Assembly: GCA_003342895.1 (NCBI GenBank)
Contig: PTFA01000411.1
Span: 471,764 to 535,763, forward strand
Direction of reading: 5' to 3'
DNA from: Casuarius casuarius
Lineage: Eukaryota > Chordata > Aves > Casuariiformes > Casuariidae
DNA length: 64,000 nucleotides
Under the pieces are notes generated by a model that saw nothing but the letters and a program-made list of their open reading frames with translations, did not search any database and had not been told where the DNA came from. The translations under genes were made by a program, and so were the position numbers. Positions 21,901 through 33,315 of this stretch are shown here, piece after piece. The first letter of the stretch is position 1. Each line of letters opens with the position of its first letter.

Positions 21901-24900
21901 GTGCATATTTGCATATTTGAAGCTTTCTGGTACTTATGGCTCGGATTTGGTTTGCCCAAGTCTTAAAAAGAGCAGACAGGGAAGCCTCTTAATTTCTGTG
22001 GGTTCTTTGTGTAGTGATTTTAAGACCTGGATGCCCCGAGCGGGGCTTCTCAATGCAAAGGTCTGACATGTCCTTTGTATTGCTCCTCCGGCATAGCCTA
22101 CCTGCAGGTCTTGTGACTGTTGGCATGTTATGGATACTTAATGTTTCTGGAAAAGCAGGAGCACCGGAGGGTTTAGGTGTGGAACTAGATGTGTAAGGTT
22201 AGACCCCGAAGTTGAATGGTCAACCTTGTGGCCTACAAGCACTCTTCGCATATTTGACGTTATCACACCAGGCTTTGAGGCTGCGTCGAGCACTTCTGCG
22301 TTTTTCCCTTTTTGCTGAAAAATTTAGAGATGTTGGACTGTCCTTCATGCTGTCAGTTTTTGTTTGCTGTGGAGGCTCGAATGTTCCCTTAGCCTAAAAT
22401 GGTGTGAAGTGGTTTTATACACGGTTGTCTGATGGTTCCTCTCCAAGCTGGGATCCTTTTTGTAGCAATGACTACAGTCATTGTAGCAGTGTCCCTCTTG
22501 CCATCCCAAGCATGACTTGTGTCCTGTTCCTCTGCCAGGGTACTTAACTGTAAGCAACACATCAGGCTGGAGCAGCCGTCAGCATCTCCTCCTCCTACAA
22601 TGTGATTTTAAAGCTCTAATGCGAAGGAAGGCTTTATCAGCAGTGATGCTTTCTTCGTGCTTTTTTTTTTTTTCTTCATGCAAATATGCCTGGGTTGTGG
22701 GGGAAAAAACCCACATGTTGGTAGAGTAACACTTGGCAGCTGGAAGCATTTCTATTTTCATGATAAAAAGTATTTCCGTAAATTTTTGAGTTTTGTCATT
22801 TCTTGTTTGCGGGGATCGTGAAGATTGATAACATGCTCTCTGTAGTCTTTGGTACATTTTTATCTGGTACATTAATAGATTCCCTTAGTACTTGAGGAAG
22901 AGCAAGTCCCAACTTACTAGTTGCTAATCAGAATGTGGAAGTGGTATGTTTTTTTTTTTCTAAAGGCTGTAATTCAAGGTTATGCATGTGCAAAAATAGC
23001 TTTAGGCAACAACAAATATTTTCTTCAGCAGGTCTAGCTCATTCTATTGACATATTGTTTTGTAAACTGTGGGTGACTTGCATTGTTCGCAACCAAAATA
23101 ACTTGCATCAATCAACATAAGAGGGTAATTAATTTACATATTTTCATTGTGGAAATGTTCCAGACTTTTTTTTTGCTGTACAGTGCTAGACTGGAGAGAA
23201 GAAAAGTGCAATAATATTTTAGATATGTCACTTGTTTTTAAGTTATTCTTCACTTTTGTTTATACTGGAGAAAAACATTCTGATCTTCTTAAATTTGAGC
23301 AAGGCGTAGCGTTGGATCAAAATAAAGTGAGAGTTAAGAGTGAAATTGTATTTCTGTGACTGTGCCACATATCAGTACTGCCTTAAGATGAAGGGAGGTT
23401 GAGTATTGTATGCAGTAGTGAAATGTAGTCCAAAATGCTTGTTACAGAACACGCTCAAGAGAGTTAACTATTTCTTTTCTGTATGAGCAGCTGAGCTCAG
23501 GTCAGCAGGGGAGCATATGGCAGATACAGAGGCTGTGATTTTTGTACGATGTGTGCCTGGGAAATATCTGCTTGCCAAAGAAGGAATGAATACGTATGCA
23601 GCATGTAGTCTTCAAAATGCTAAGCAAGTGCTTGCTGCTCTTTGGGTGAGGCAGCAAAAGGGTCAGATTCCACCTTAACCTTGCTAGTCCGTCGTTCAGG
23701 GTTAATTGAACACCAGTGAAATGTAGAGAGCTGTGTGGTTACCGTTCCAGTTGGATTGACAGGAGGTGGTTTTTGGTGCGGTGTGAGCTCCTCTCCCCGA
23801 AGCTGTAGCGCAATATCTTTTCCTCTCCTCCACTGCACCCTGCATCCGTTCTGTCATTCTGTGCATGGCTTTTTGATGGATTTTTTTTTTCTTCCCTCGC
23901 CACTCCTCCTGTGGGACAGTGTAATGGACCAGTGAAGCAGGGTGCCCAAAACCTCCATGTAAAGGGATGCCATGCACAGGCATTCAGGCTAAGCAGAACG
24001 CTTTGCCCAGACTATTGTGAAAAAGAAAACCTTATTTTTTTAAATCTGAGAAGATGTAATGCAGAAAAGTCAGTCTCCATTTTCCATTATACATCACACC
24101 TGCCTGTTACAGTGCTTGGTCTGCTGCCAGCGTAGCATACTTGTACACTGTGACTTCAAATCCTTGCTTATAAGCAGGATCCCTCCCCTTGAGGGGATTT
24201 CCTTGGCGCTGAGAAAGCAGGTCCGGGAGGCAGGGCATCAAATGAGATCAGCCTGACATGAGTAAGGATATTTTTTGAGAAACTTCTGCTTCCTGCTGTT
24301 GTCATTCCCTAAACAAGGCTCCTGATATTTTATTTCAGGCACTGCCCATGAGCAAGAAGTAGCACTTGTGCTCGTGTGGATGGTCTCTCTTGCTAGTAGC
24401 TTTCTGATGCCAAATGTTGCTGGTGGGCTACCCATGCCTGTTCATTGCCATCCTGCAAGTGAGAGTGCTGCTGCGATTAAGTTATTTCTGCCGCAGAGAC
24501 AAAGGCTGGAATCGGATTTCCTGACGTAAGGAGGAGTCCTGAGATTTGTGGCCAAGACACACCTGGTAGATACAAAGAGTTATTACTGCTGCTGTCGAAG
24601 CCGGAGCTGCCTCTCTCCGTGGCTGATAGAGAGAAGCGGAGGGGTTGGACCAGCTCGCCGAGAGCATGCCTTCCCTGTGGAGTCAGCGCTGCCTCTTACT
24701 TGGCTGTAATCCTGTCTGACTCCTCTTATCCCCGTGCAGAAAACGCCCACTTGTGCGTGGTGAGGTTTTCAAGCTGGCCTGGCTGCTGATGGCTTGGAGC
24801 CCACCTTCTGCTTTCGCTCAAGCTGGTAACCCTCGCGCTTCGCTGCAAGGGCTTGGGCAAAGTCATCCGAGCACTGGTAGGCTCTCTAGAGCTTTCCTGC

Positions 24901-24912
24901 ACTTTTCCCCAG
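18955..24912. other. Intron-like non-coding DNA with simple repeats
   Basis: No supported gene. It contains a T21 run followed by a C-rich run (19763-19795). An ATT-rich microsatellite-like stretch lies at 19962-20028, with TTATTAT units and a recurring CTTTGCAT/CTGCATAT word. There is a TA/TG-rich patch near 20720-20760. A perfect 8-bp inverted repeat with a 2-base loop (CAATGACT/AGTCATTG) is at 22466-22483. TAATTAATTTACAT is at 23126-23139, a homeodomain core overlapping an octamer variant. Confidence 0.5.
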
Positions 24913-25019
24913 GTACCGGAAAGGCTGGATGAATTTCCTGGTTTGCTGGCAAAGAATTAGTGAGGTGCTTGACCCCAGCAAAGAAGACGACTCTGATTAT
25001 TACCTGAGGGACTTCAGAG
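24913..25019 (+). other. Candidate internal coding exon, 107 bp
   Basis: A classical acceptor (CTTTCCTGCACTTTTCCCCAG, AG at 24911-24912) and a good donor (CAGAG|GTGAGA, GT at 25020) bracket 107 bases. One open frame reads YRKGWMNFLVCWQRISEV, then an acidic part (LDPSKEDDSDYYLRDFR). The frame needs two bases from the preceding exon and leaves one. That entry phase matches what the candidate exon at 5770-5954 would supply, a one-in-three coincidence. The protein is not recognised. Pseudo-exons of this quality occur in long introns, so this is a hypothesis. Confidence 0.25.
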
Positions 25020-26700
25020 GTGAGAGAGGCCAAAGAAGCCCGTATAGACATATGGACAATGTGACTATTGGCATCTTGGCAAGAGGGGTTGGTCCCAGGT
25101 GCTCTTATCTGTGCTAACTCTGCAGGGAAGTTCAGAGCTGCCTGGAGAAGTACAGTTGTGTTTTCAGTAATTTGCAAAGTTTGAAATCTGACTTTTTTCT
25201 GTACCGCTCTGAACTCACTCTGCTTGCCTTCGTTCCTGTGAAATCAGAAGTGTTAGGACAGTGCAATTAAGAAGCCGTCTTTGATTTGGGCACATTTTTG
25301 TTGTCCCAGTTGCTTCAAATGTAGTGATACAAAGACCTGAACATGGGCTATCCACATCCCAAGTCAGTACCTTTCTGTATCTTTTTGCTCTATGCTTAAT
25401 TGGTATGATCTGAAAGCAAAACAGAATTTGCAAGGTAATTTAGTGAAAGCTTAAGTGCTTCAGGTTTTAATCTCTTCGTAGAAGATAGCTGATGGCTGCA
25501 GCATGTGATGCCAAATACAGGGACGCAAACAGTACACCCATGTTAGCAGAGGGCACGTACTCCCAACCTTTCTCTTTGTAATGAATTTGAAAATTCATGG
25601 ATATTTTACTTTGTTGTGGGTTAAGGAATTATCTGATCAGCTGTCTCCCTTTGTAAAAGACTCTGTGTGCAGTCTGTATTCCTCTTCCATTTCAACTTCT
25701 TTTGAAAGCTTCAGACTAGTATCCGTTGTCCTGGCAGCATTCACGGTCTCTTTTTGGAGAGCACACAAATGGCTAAGGCCCAAAGCCAGCCGGTGCAATG
25801 CTCAGTGAGCACTGTGATGTTTAAACAGGCACGAAGGCTAGAACTAGGTTGTCTAAACACACATCTGCTGACACCTTAGGAGCTTCAGGGTGTCACATTG
25901 TTGCTGGTCCACAAGGACATTGTATCTCATAGCTTCCAAGGTGCATCTGAGATGCTACCATGCTCATATGCTTAGGCACTTGAAACTCTTATATGTCTTT
26001 GTTAATTAGGTGATAACTTGCTATGCAAGGAGGAAAAGCAGTCTATATCTTAATGCACTTCACAATTCTTTTCCTTTCCTGGCAAAGCAGAAAGTTACTT
26101 AATACTGATCCAATTATGCTAGTTTAATATATCCATTGGTCAGCAAACTGGAACTTTTTTTTTTTTAGGAGAAAGTGTAATGAAGGTGAGTTGGAAGGTA
26201 GCAATATATTAAAAACAAGTTCACAGAGAGAAACCCTATTGGGATGTGCCTGCATCTAACTCTTCAGTAGCATACTGCTGCCGCAGGACAGGCGTTCTGC
26301 GTTACGTGGGAGAGTTAGGTGTGCATTGAGATCTTCCATTATTTTAATTTATTTTGCTGTCATAGCTTGCAAACTTGCTTCTAGTCTGATGCTATGTGGT
26401 GCATTTAATAACTGAGTATTGTTAAAATAAATCTTTGCAAAGGGAAGCTGGAAAAATAAATGAGAGAAGCTCAAAAACTAAAAGAGAGAAAGAGTCCCAA
26501 GTTCCTTGGTTTATAAAATAGCTCCTTGCCTGTTATCTGGCGCTGTGGTAGGCAGTTTGCCTGCTGGCCTACATGAACAGATCTCACTGAACAGGTAGAA
26601 TAGGGAAATAAATACAAATAGCGACTCGCTTTTTCTACTAATCTTGGATACCCAACGTGGGAGAATTGGCAAAGCCTGTATCTCTCTCTATATATAGGGG
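25020..26700. other. Intron-like non-coding DNA
   Basis: No supported gene. The sequence is ordinary and moderately AT-rich, with a T-run at about 26155-26166. Just before 26701 is a short CTCTCTCTATATATA stretch. Confidence 0.5.
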
Positions 26701-26758
26701 TGCGTGTGTGTGTGTGTGTTCATGTACACACACGTATATGTGCGCGCGCACACACACA
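26701..26758. repeat. (TG)n-(CG)n-(CA)n alternating purine-pyrimidine tract
   Basis: A TG run, then CATGTACACACACGTATATG, then GCGCGCGC and CACACACA, gives about 58 nearly uninterrupted alternating purine-pyrimidine bases. Because TG is followed by CA on the same strand, the two arms are complementary. The tract can form both Z-DNA and a hairpin or cruciform. Confidence 0.9.
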
Positions 26759-26989
26759 GGCTTTTTTTTGTTTTGTTTTGAGCTGCACCAAATTCCTGCC
26801 GCTTGCAGGAGCTACAGCGTTTTCTCCCCTCCTAAGTGGAAACGTATTCTTCCAAATGCCATTCTAAAAACATTTCCAAGAGGGATTATGTTACTCTTTA
26901 CAGATCTAGACTTTTTTTTCCACATTTGGTAAGTATTTTTACAGACAAAAGATATTTTAGTGTGTTAAACCAGTTTTATTGGGTGGCTC

Positions 26990-27520
26990 GTGTCTGAGCA
27001 CTGACGCGTGCTGGCACGACCTCATAAATGGCTGAATTTCCAACTCGCTTTGGTTTCGGTGGGCCGGACCTGCTGCCAGAGGGCTGCGTGTCTCTGCCCG
27101 GACCTCCTCGGTGACCAGCATCCAGCTGATAAATGCCTCGCTGCGGGACCTGCGCGAGTGCCTGGGTGCGGAGGGGATGGGGATGCCGAGTCACTCACGG
27201 AGCAGCACTGCCTTTCCCTCCGCCACAATGGGCGCTGGAAGCGGTCGAGATCGGACCGCGGGCAGCAGGGATGTCGCCTGGATTTGCTGCCACTGCGTGC
27301 AGGAGAGAGATGGGGGGCGTGTTTGTGCTGTGAGAGCTGGGAGCCGCAGTGCCGTGGTCGGCTGGGAGCGTTCGTCCTTTCCGAAAGGGCGGCGTGGTGC
27401 CGGGGCAGCCCTGGTGGTGGTGGGGCTGGGCTGCTGTCCCGGCCGGCAGGCTGCAGGCCGAGCCGCTCGCTCGGCTGGCGCGTAGGCTTCCCTGTGCAGC
27501 GTAGGCATGCCTGTAGGGTC
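26990..27520. promoter_or_regulatory. GC-rich, CpG-containing patch (possible orphan CpG island)
   Basis: C+G content and CpG count rise clearly above the flanks for about 530 bases; several CpG clusters occur at 27100-27290 and 27350-27480. One plus-strand frame passes through TSIQLINASLRDLRECLG (from 27114) and remains open to 27485. A later ATG at 27228 lies in an excellent context (GCCACAATGG). No protein family is recognised and no obvious donor follows. It could be an alternative promoter, an enhancer-type CpG island, or simply a GC-rich avian segment. Confidence 0.3.
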
Positions 27521-30500
27521 TGAAACTCAGCATTTTGGGCTCCCAGGATCCTGCCGTGCTCCAGTTTTTAAGCATCTCCAAACATCATCTTCTCATCCCC
27601 TCCAGCTCTTAGTTTTTCCCTTTATAGTACGTGGGGATTTAGTTTTGTTTTAACACACCTCTAACTAGCAGTGGGGATTCAGTCTGCTGTGGAGGGCTTT
27701 GGAGAAGGAAAGCGTCCCTGCTGTGGAGACGGGAGAACGACAGCGCCTTGAGGGGTATCTCTAGGAGGCAACGCGGACTGAACTCCTGGTCGTGCACAGG
27801 CATTTGAGTAAAGTTCCCGTGACGCCTCGTGCAAGAGCGGAGGGAATTACCATTCCTGACTCCCACAAATTCTCCTTGCGGTTTCAATTTGGATTCGGTG
27901 GTTGTTCATCTGACACCAAAGCGCTGTTGTGTAGTGTTGCTTAGCGTGCAAGGGCAACCACTTCCAGCCTTGAGTTGGCTGGGTTTCAGCAAACGGTGGC
28001 AGTGACTGCTTCCGATGTTGTGTATGTACAGTTGCAGAATGCTGCCAGAATGAATGGTCCTCCGCAAAGTTGTTTTAATGAGCTGGAATGGCGATTCTAG
28101 CTCATCCTACTGAATCTTGCAGTGCTTCACTGAGCTGAAACACCTTATTTGTTCTTAAAATAGCCCCGCTGATTTGGGTTTTAAGTGCAGATATTACAGC
28201 TGTCGAAGAAAAGGAAAGATGACCGGACGATTGTGTTTATAGTATAAATGGAAGCTGGGGATATGTCAAGTTCCAGCCTTTAGATCTTCCTTCATTCAAC
28301 TCTGTCACAGATAGGCCTGGATGTTAGAGCGATTAGGTGGAACAGAGGCTCTCTATAATGTTACGATGACCCTGAAGTGCATCATGCCTCGTTATGTACA
28401 CCGTGTTGACTAAACTAATCTGACAATAAGTGTGTCTCCTACAAGGATTTCAGGCTTAGTAATGGTAACAAACAGGGATACATATTACGTATGCTACTTG
28501 AAACCTGATTGTTGATGAATTAGCATGGACTTTACTAATGTACAGAAAGACCGTGATTTTGGAATTCAGTTAAAATCAAAAATCCACAGAGTGTTTTATT
28601 CTTTTTTTTTTAATAAATACGATAAAAAATAAAGCTTGGGCCTCAGGCTGCATGTTTGCATTGTTCATCAATCAACGTTGGTCAGAGGGAGAGACCTTCT
28701 GAGGAGGGGAACTGACTCTTCTCCATGCAGACATGTCAGTAGCAGCCATCAAGCGAACGGTCTGTCATCCTTGCTGTTTTTCTTCGTTATCTATTGATTG
28801 AGTTCTCAGGTTGTACAAGTTCATAAATCACCATATGGAAAGAGTCACGTTAGTCTGGCTTTGTTTTGTGTTTTTTCCTTTTTGCTACCCAGGAAGATGG
28901 ATTTTTGGCTCGCTGCAGCAGGTGCCCTGGTGGGTTCCTCAGGCAAAGCTGCCACAGTGAAGCGTGAGACCGTCCACCCCAGCTCGTTACCAACATAGAA
29001 AGGAGAAAAGATACCAGGGTAAAAACCTCCAGATTGACTTTGTAAATAAGTGCAGTACTAGCTACACAGATCAAAGCATTGAGAGTGTGATATTGTCTTT
29101 GAGCTGTTTAGTGTGATTGAGAGAACAGCAGGGAATTATTCCCGAGAGGTGAGCGGGAGCTTTCTCTGCTAACCGAGGGAAATTTTGGCAGGGGATACGA
29201 GGGATGTATGCATGGTAGCACATCCTGGCGATCCTTTTGGGATCACCAGAACCCCAATGTTGCTGGCATATGAAGGTTTCTTTTACTTTTCATATATTTA
29301 GTATTAATCATTTAGTTGCACATTTACATGATCAAAGCTAAAGTCAAGGGCCAGTAAATGTTCCAGTTACAAGATCTGGTCCTTAGAGAAGTATAGGACT
29401 TTCTTTCCAGTTCCTATTGTGAAAGATAATATACTTCAGGGTCGTTGAGGGTTTGATTATGCCCATGCAGCATTCTAATATGCCTGGAGGGATTTTTCTG
29501 AAGCCTAACAACAATAACAAAAGCAGGAGACAGGATGGATAATGTGATTTTTTTTTTTTGTTTTGTTTTGTTTTGCTTGAAGTGCAGAAAATTGGGTGGC
29601 AGATTGTTGCTTGATTATCAATAAAACTTTTTATTTTTTTCTGCTGTTTATTACTTCATGAGCTCAATAATAAAATTCATTTGATTTCACCCCCTGCCCC
29701 CAATATGAGTGATGGGGCAAACTTTGTTCCAAAGATGTTTTTACTGGCCTGTATTTGTAGCTCGACTAATTACATAAGCTAAAGAGAATATTAGTAATTG
29801 AGCCTGTCAGATTCGCAGCGCTGGGGGAGAGGTGTGTAGGTGCTCTATGGTGGGTAACAGTCTGTCGTGGTGGCATGATACTTAACTTCCACTTCATTTT
29901 GTTCCTTAGCACTTGTTTGGAGTGAAAGGAAAAACAAGACGAGTTTTCCTGTCTGAAAGGACTCTTAATCAGAGACTCAAATATTTAAGAGAGGAATGCA
30001 GGATTGTTTTAAAGTTACAAGAGCCTTTTGGGTTACATTGCAGCCTCACCTAGGAGTGGAGAAAAGAAAAAGAAGTGCTGGCGCACTGGTGGCGTGTTAA
30101 CTACAATAATTATCTTGAGCTGTCATTTCATAATGAAGAGTTTGCAAAGTGAATGTGGAGAGGCTTTCTACCACTTCTTGTTGTTTTGGTGACCTTTCTT
30201 TTTTTTTTTTTTTTCCCCTCCTCTCTCCAGCTTTCAAAGCATTGCAGCAGGGCCGTATCCTGAGCACTTGTCTCTCAGTGGAGGTAGCTGAGGTTTTGCC
30301 TCTCTGAAGATGCATGCAAACCCAGTATTTTATTAATGATGAGCAGTGATGAGTAGCAGGCATTATTCACTTGTTTGCGTGTTGCTCCATATCCTTCAAA
30401 TTGGGGCATGTGTTCCAGTCATCTTTGTTGCAGGGAAAATAGGAGGAGGTTCTTGGCATCTCATATCATTTACACGATTTATGAGCAAGTGATTTGAAAA

Positions 30501-33189
30501 CAAAAGCTTTAGAGAAGGTAATGTGAATAAAAGTGGGGAACTTAAGGAAATTTCACCTGATGACCAAACCCTATAATTTTGCAAGCCAGAAAGTAGGCGT
30601 TGTTTTTCAAAGAAACCAAAAAAGCCTTGCAACCCACTCTCAGATGGAAAGGAAGTGAAAGTAATAATGAAAAAGGGATTTGTTCATGGTCTGTTTGTAC
30701 CCGCATAGGGAGAAGATTACTGAGACGAGGTAGTTCTTTAATCTATCAGATGGAGGTGTAATGACACCCAGTGTTCTGGAAAGTAAAAATGAAACAAATA
30801 AGGCACACTTACATTTTTCTTTTTACAGTGAGGGTAATTAACCGTTGGGGAGAAACTCAGCCAGAAGTGTGATGCATAGCTGTCACTTGCTTTCACAATT
30901 GGATGCTTTTCCAAAAGAAATGCTGTGATTCAGTTAGAAAAGGTGGGCTCGATCCAAGAACCCTTTGAAATTCATGACCTGTATAGGAGAGCTGAATAGA
31001 TTAATCAAAAGGTGTGCTCATAGCCTTAAATTCTGTGGAATGCTTACATAAATTGCATTTGTGTGTGCATTTTCAGTTCGTTCCTCTGAAATTCTTTAAT
31101 AGGTAGAAAATGGGAATTCTCTTGTCCTAAGGAGGTGGTATTTGTAGAGATGAGTATTGTTTTTTTTTATGTTTGTTTTGATGTAATTTTCAATACCCGC
31201 TTTCCACTAGCGTGCTCGGCAGTACTCTATGAATTGCATCCTGACCACCAGTTGAACTGCTGCTGTATCCCTTACATTAGTGTGCTAGGCAAACATTTGA
31301 GGTGCCCTCTGTTTCAGGAGAAAGTGTTCTGTGACCAGGTGGTTGTTTAATGCTAAGTGAGGTTCAGAGCATTAATCAGATAATTAAGTTAATAGCATAG
31401 TGCTTTTTATGAAAGGGATGGTGCCATGCCAAGATAGCAGACACATTGAGTCTCAGAAGAAGAAGCAAGAGGGCTGCAGGGGACTCTGCCACCCTCAGTA
31501 GTTATCAAGCTGTCAAAATACTAAACTAGCTTCTGGTGCATGTGGACCTGGGGGATAGTTAAGTGAAGTGTTTGATAGGAGGTAGGGCTGTTTGTTATTG
31601 TCTTGTCATGGGGCAGAAGGGGGAAACAGCTAGGAATGAATCTGTTCTTGTGAGATTGAGAATACTTCCTTTCTTATTCCCCTTTCATTTAATATTGTAT
31701 GGAGGTTCTGAATGAGGCTTGCCTTGGAGTTCACATAATGGACCCCTGTTGAAAGATCACCATTAAAGAGTTGCCTCATGGGATGTTTTCAACCGGTATA
31801 GACTTTGAAGGTGTTTCCAGAGCTGCTAGGTCAAGTGGGAAATGGTAATGTAGGGGGAAAATACTGTCCTCAGCCCCTGAGAAAGACTGCCTGGTCAGTG
31901 CATCCTTCCCATAGATGCAAACCAGCAGAGCTCTTCTGCCTCTGCTGTCAGCAGAGTGCCTGTGGACCTGCTCTGGTCTGGAAGACATTCTGCTGGGATG
32001 GTGCTGCTTGATAACCGACTGAAGACGTCCCGCTCAGAGGTGTTGTGATCACAGCTAGCAAGGAAACCCCTGTTTGTCTGTGTCTGCCTGTGCAGGCATC
32101 CCCTACAAGACCAGTGTCCTGGTTCAGAGGGAGGGGAGGGAGTGGTGCTTGAGGGAGCTTGGTTGTCCTGTGGGAGATCTGCTGTGGTGCAGATGCTGCA
32201 CAGCTGTTCTTGAGATCCTTGCATGGGCCCTCAGCCAACTTTATCAAACTCAGGTGCTTAAAGTTAGGTTTTTAAATCCATGCTTAGGCACCCACCAGGC
32301 CATTCCAGAGCTGTGCTAAGCAACAGCATTTCCTACTTAAATTAAGTTGCTTAAATATATCTGGGTTTATATTCGGCTCTAGGGCTGGATTCTGTGGAGC
32401 TTCTGTAAGCAACACATACCAGTCACCGTGGCTGGGCCTGAGATGCTTTGTCTCGTTATGCCACTAATGGTGTGGTCATCTCCGTGCCAGGCAGCAGAGG
32501 CAGTGGTCTCTGCTCATTAGAGCAGCGTAAAGATCTTTAAAGGCAGACAGGCTATACAGAGATGATGTGGAAGAAACTTAAGTGCAGTTACTTAAGAATA
32601 GTTGTCACTGTAGGGGGGGAATAGCAATCCTTCTTTTCCATATTAAGACCCATGTGGGTGGCACTGTGCTTTGTTTGTTGTGTCCCTCGGAGATGGGGCA
32701 CGTGGGGTGGGTTGTCGGGCGAGCCCTCCATGCTTGCTGGCAGCCCCGTGTGCCCCAGGGAGCTGCACCTCTGCCCTGCGCGGCAGATGAAGGCTCCCAA
32801 ATGTTTTGCATGCGCCTGTGCAGAAGGCAGTGGGCGCATTGGCAGTGGCTGTTGTCGCACCATTAGCCTCACAGTGTGTGGCCGCTTAAAATCCATCTTG
32901 TCATCGTTATGAAGCTGAAATTCAGTGGCAGTTTGACAATGGCACAGTACCCCATGAGAAGGAAAAGTACAGGGGAATGAAAGTAGGTCACAAACTCCCC
33001 TGCCTGCCCTTATTCATTTATACATTTATAGGACTATGTTAGGAGCTAAAAGCACCAACAATCCAACCAGCTAAGATGCATTTCTTGCCCCTTTCTGTAG
33101 TGTCCCCGCTTCTGGTATGTGAGTTGACTGGGAAAGAAATGTTGGAAGGTTTAGTTGACTTCCCATGCAGTCATTATTAATATTTCAGT
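27521..33189. other. Intron-like non-coding DNA
   Basis: No supported gene. It contains a T-run with (TTTTG)n at 29548-29577 and a T-run to C-run polypyrimidine tract at 30196-30230. Complex AT-rich blocks at about 28060-28560 and 29580-29850 could be regulatory. The second contains ACTAATTACATAAG and ATTAGTAATTGAG. Nothing else can be named. Confidence 0.5.
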
Positions 33190-33315
33190 AGGGTCTAGAG
33201 ATTTTTATTACGATTGGGTACCAAACATTGTACAGACTGATATGACTGTCACTGTGCCAAAGAGTTAATGCTCCAGGCAGATGAGCCAAAGCACAGATGA
33301 GGAACAAGATTGTTT
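33190..33315 (-). mobile_element. CORE-SINE-like remnant, antisense
   Basis: The plus strand runs 'gggtctagagattttt', 'gattgggtaccaaacattgt', 'acagactgatatgactgtca', 'ctgtgccaaagagttaat', 'gagccaaagcacagatgagg'. This follows the order of an amniote SINE tail read in reverse: agggccccattgtgctaggtgctgtacaaac...gacagtccctgccccaaagagcttac...aactgaggcacagag. It is highly diverged and the subfamily is not assigned. Confidence 0.45.

Noticed and set aside
27008..27523. 171-codon plus-strand frame in the GC-rich patch
   Set aside because: Composition follows GC-rich DNA, a competing frame is equally open, and no family is recognised. The patch is kept as a possible CpG island only.
30196..30284. Strong pyrimidine tract and AG followed by a GGAG|GTAGCT donor-like site
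   Set aside because: The 54-base interval has no coding support; such pseudo-exons are common in long introns.
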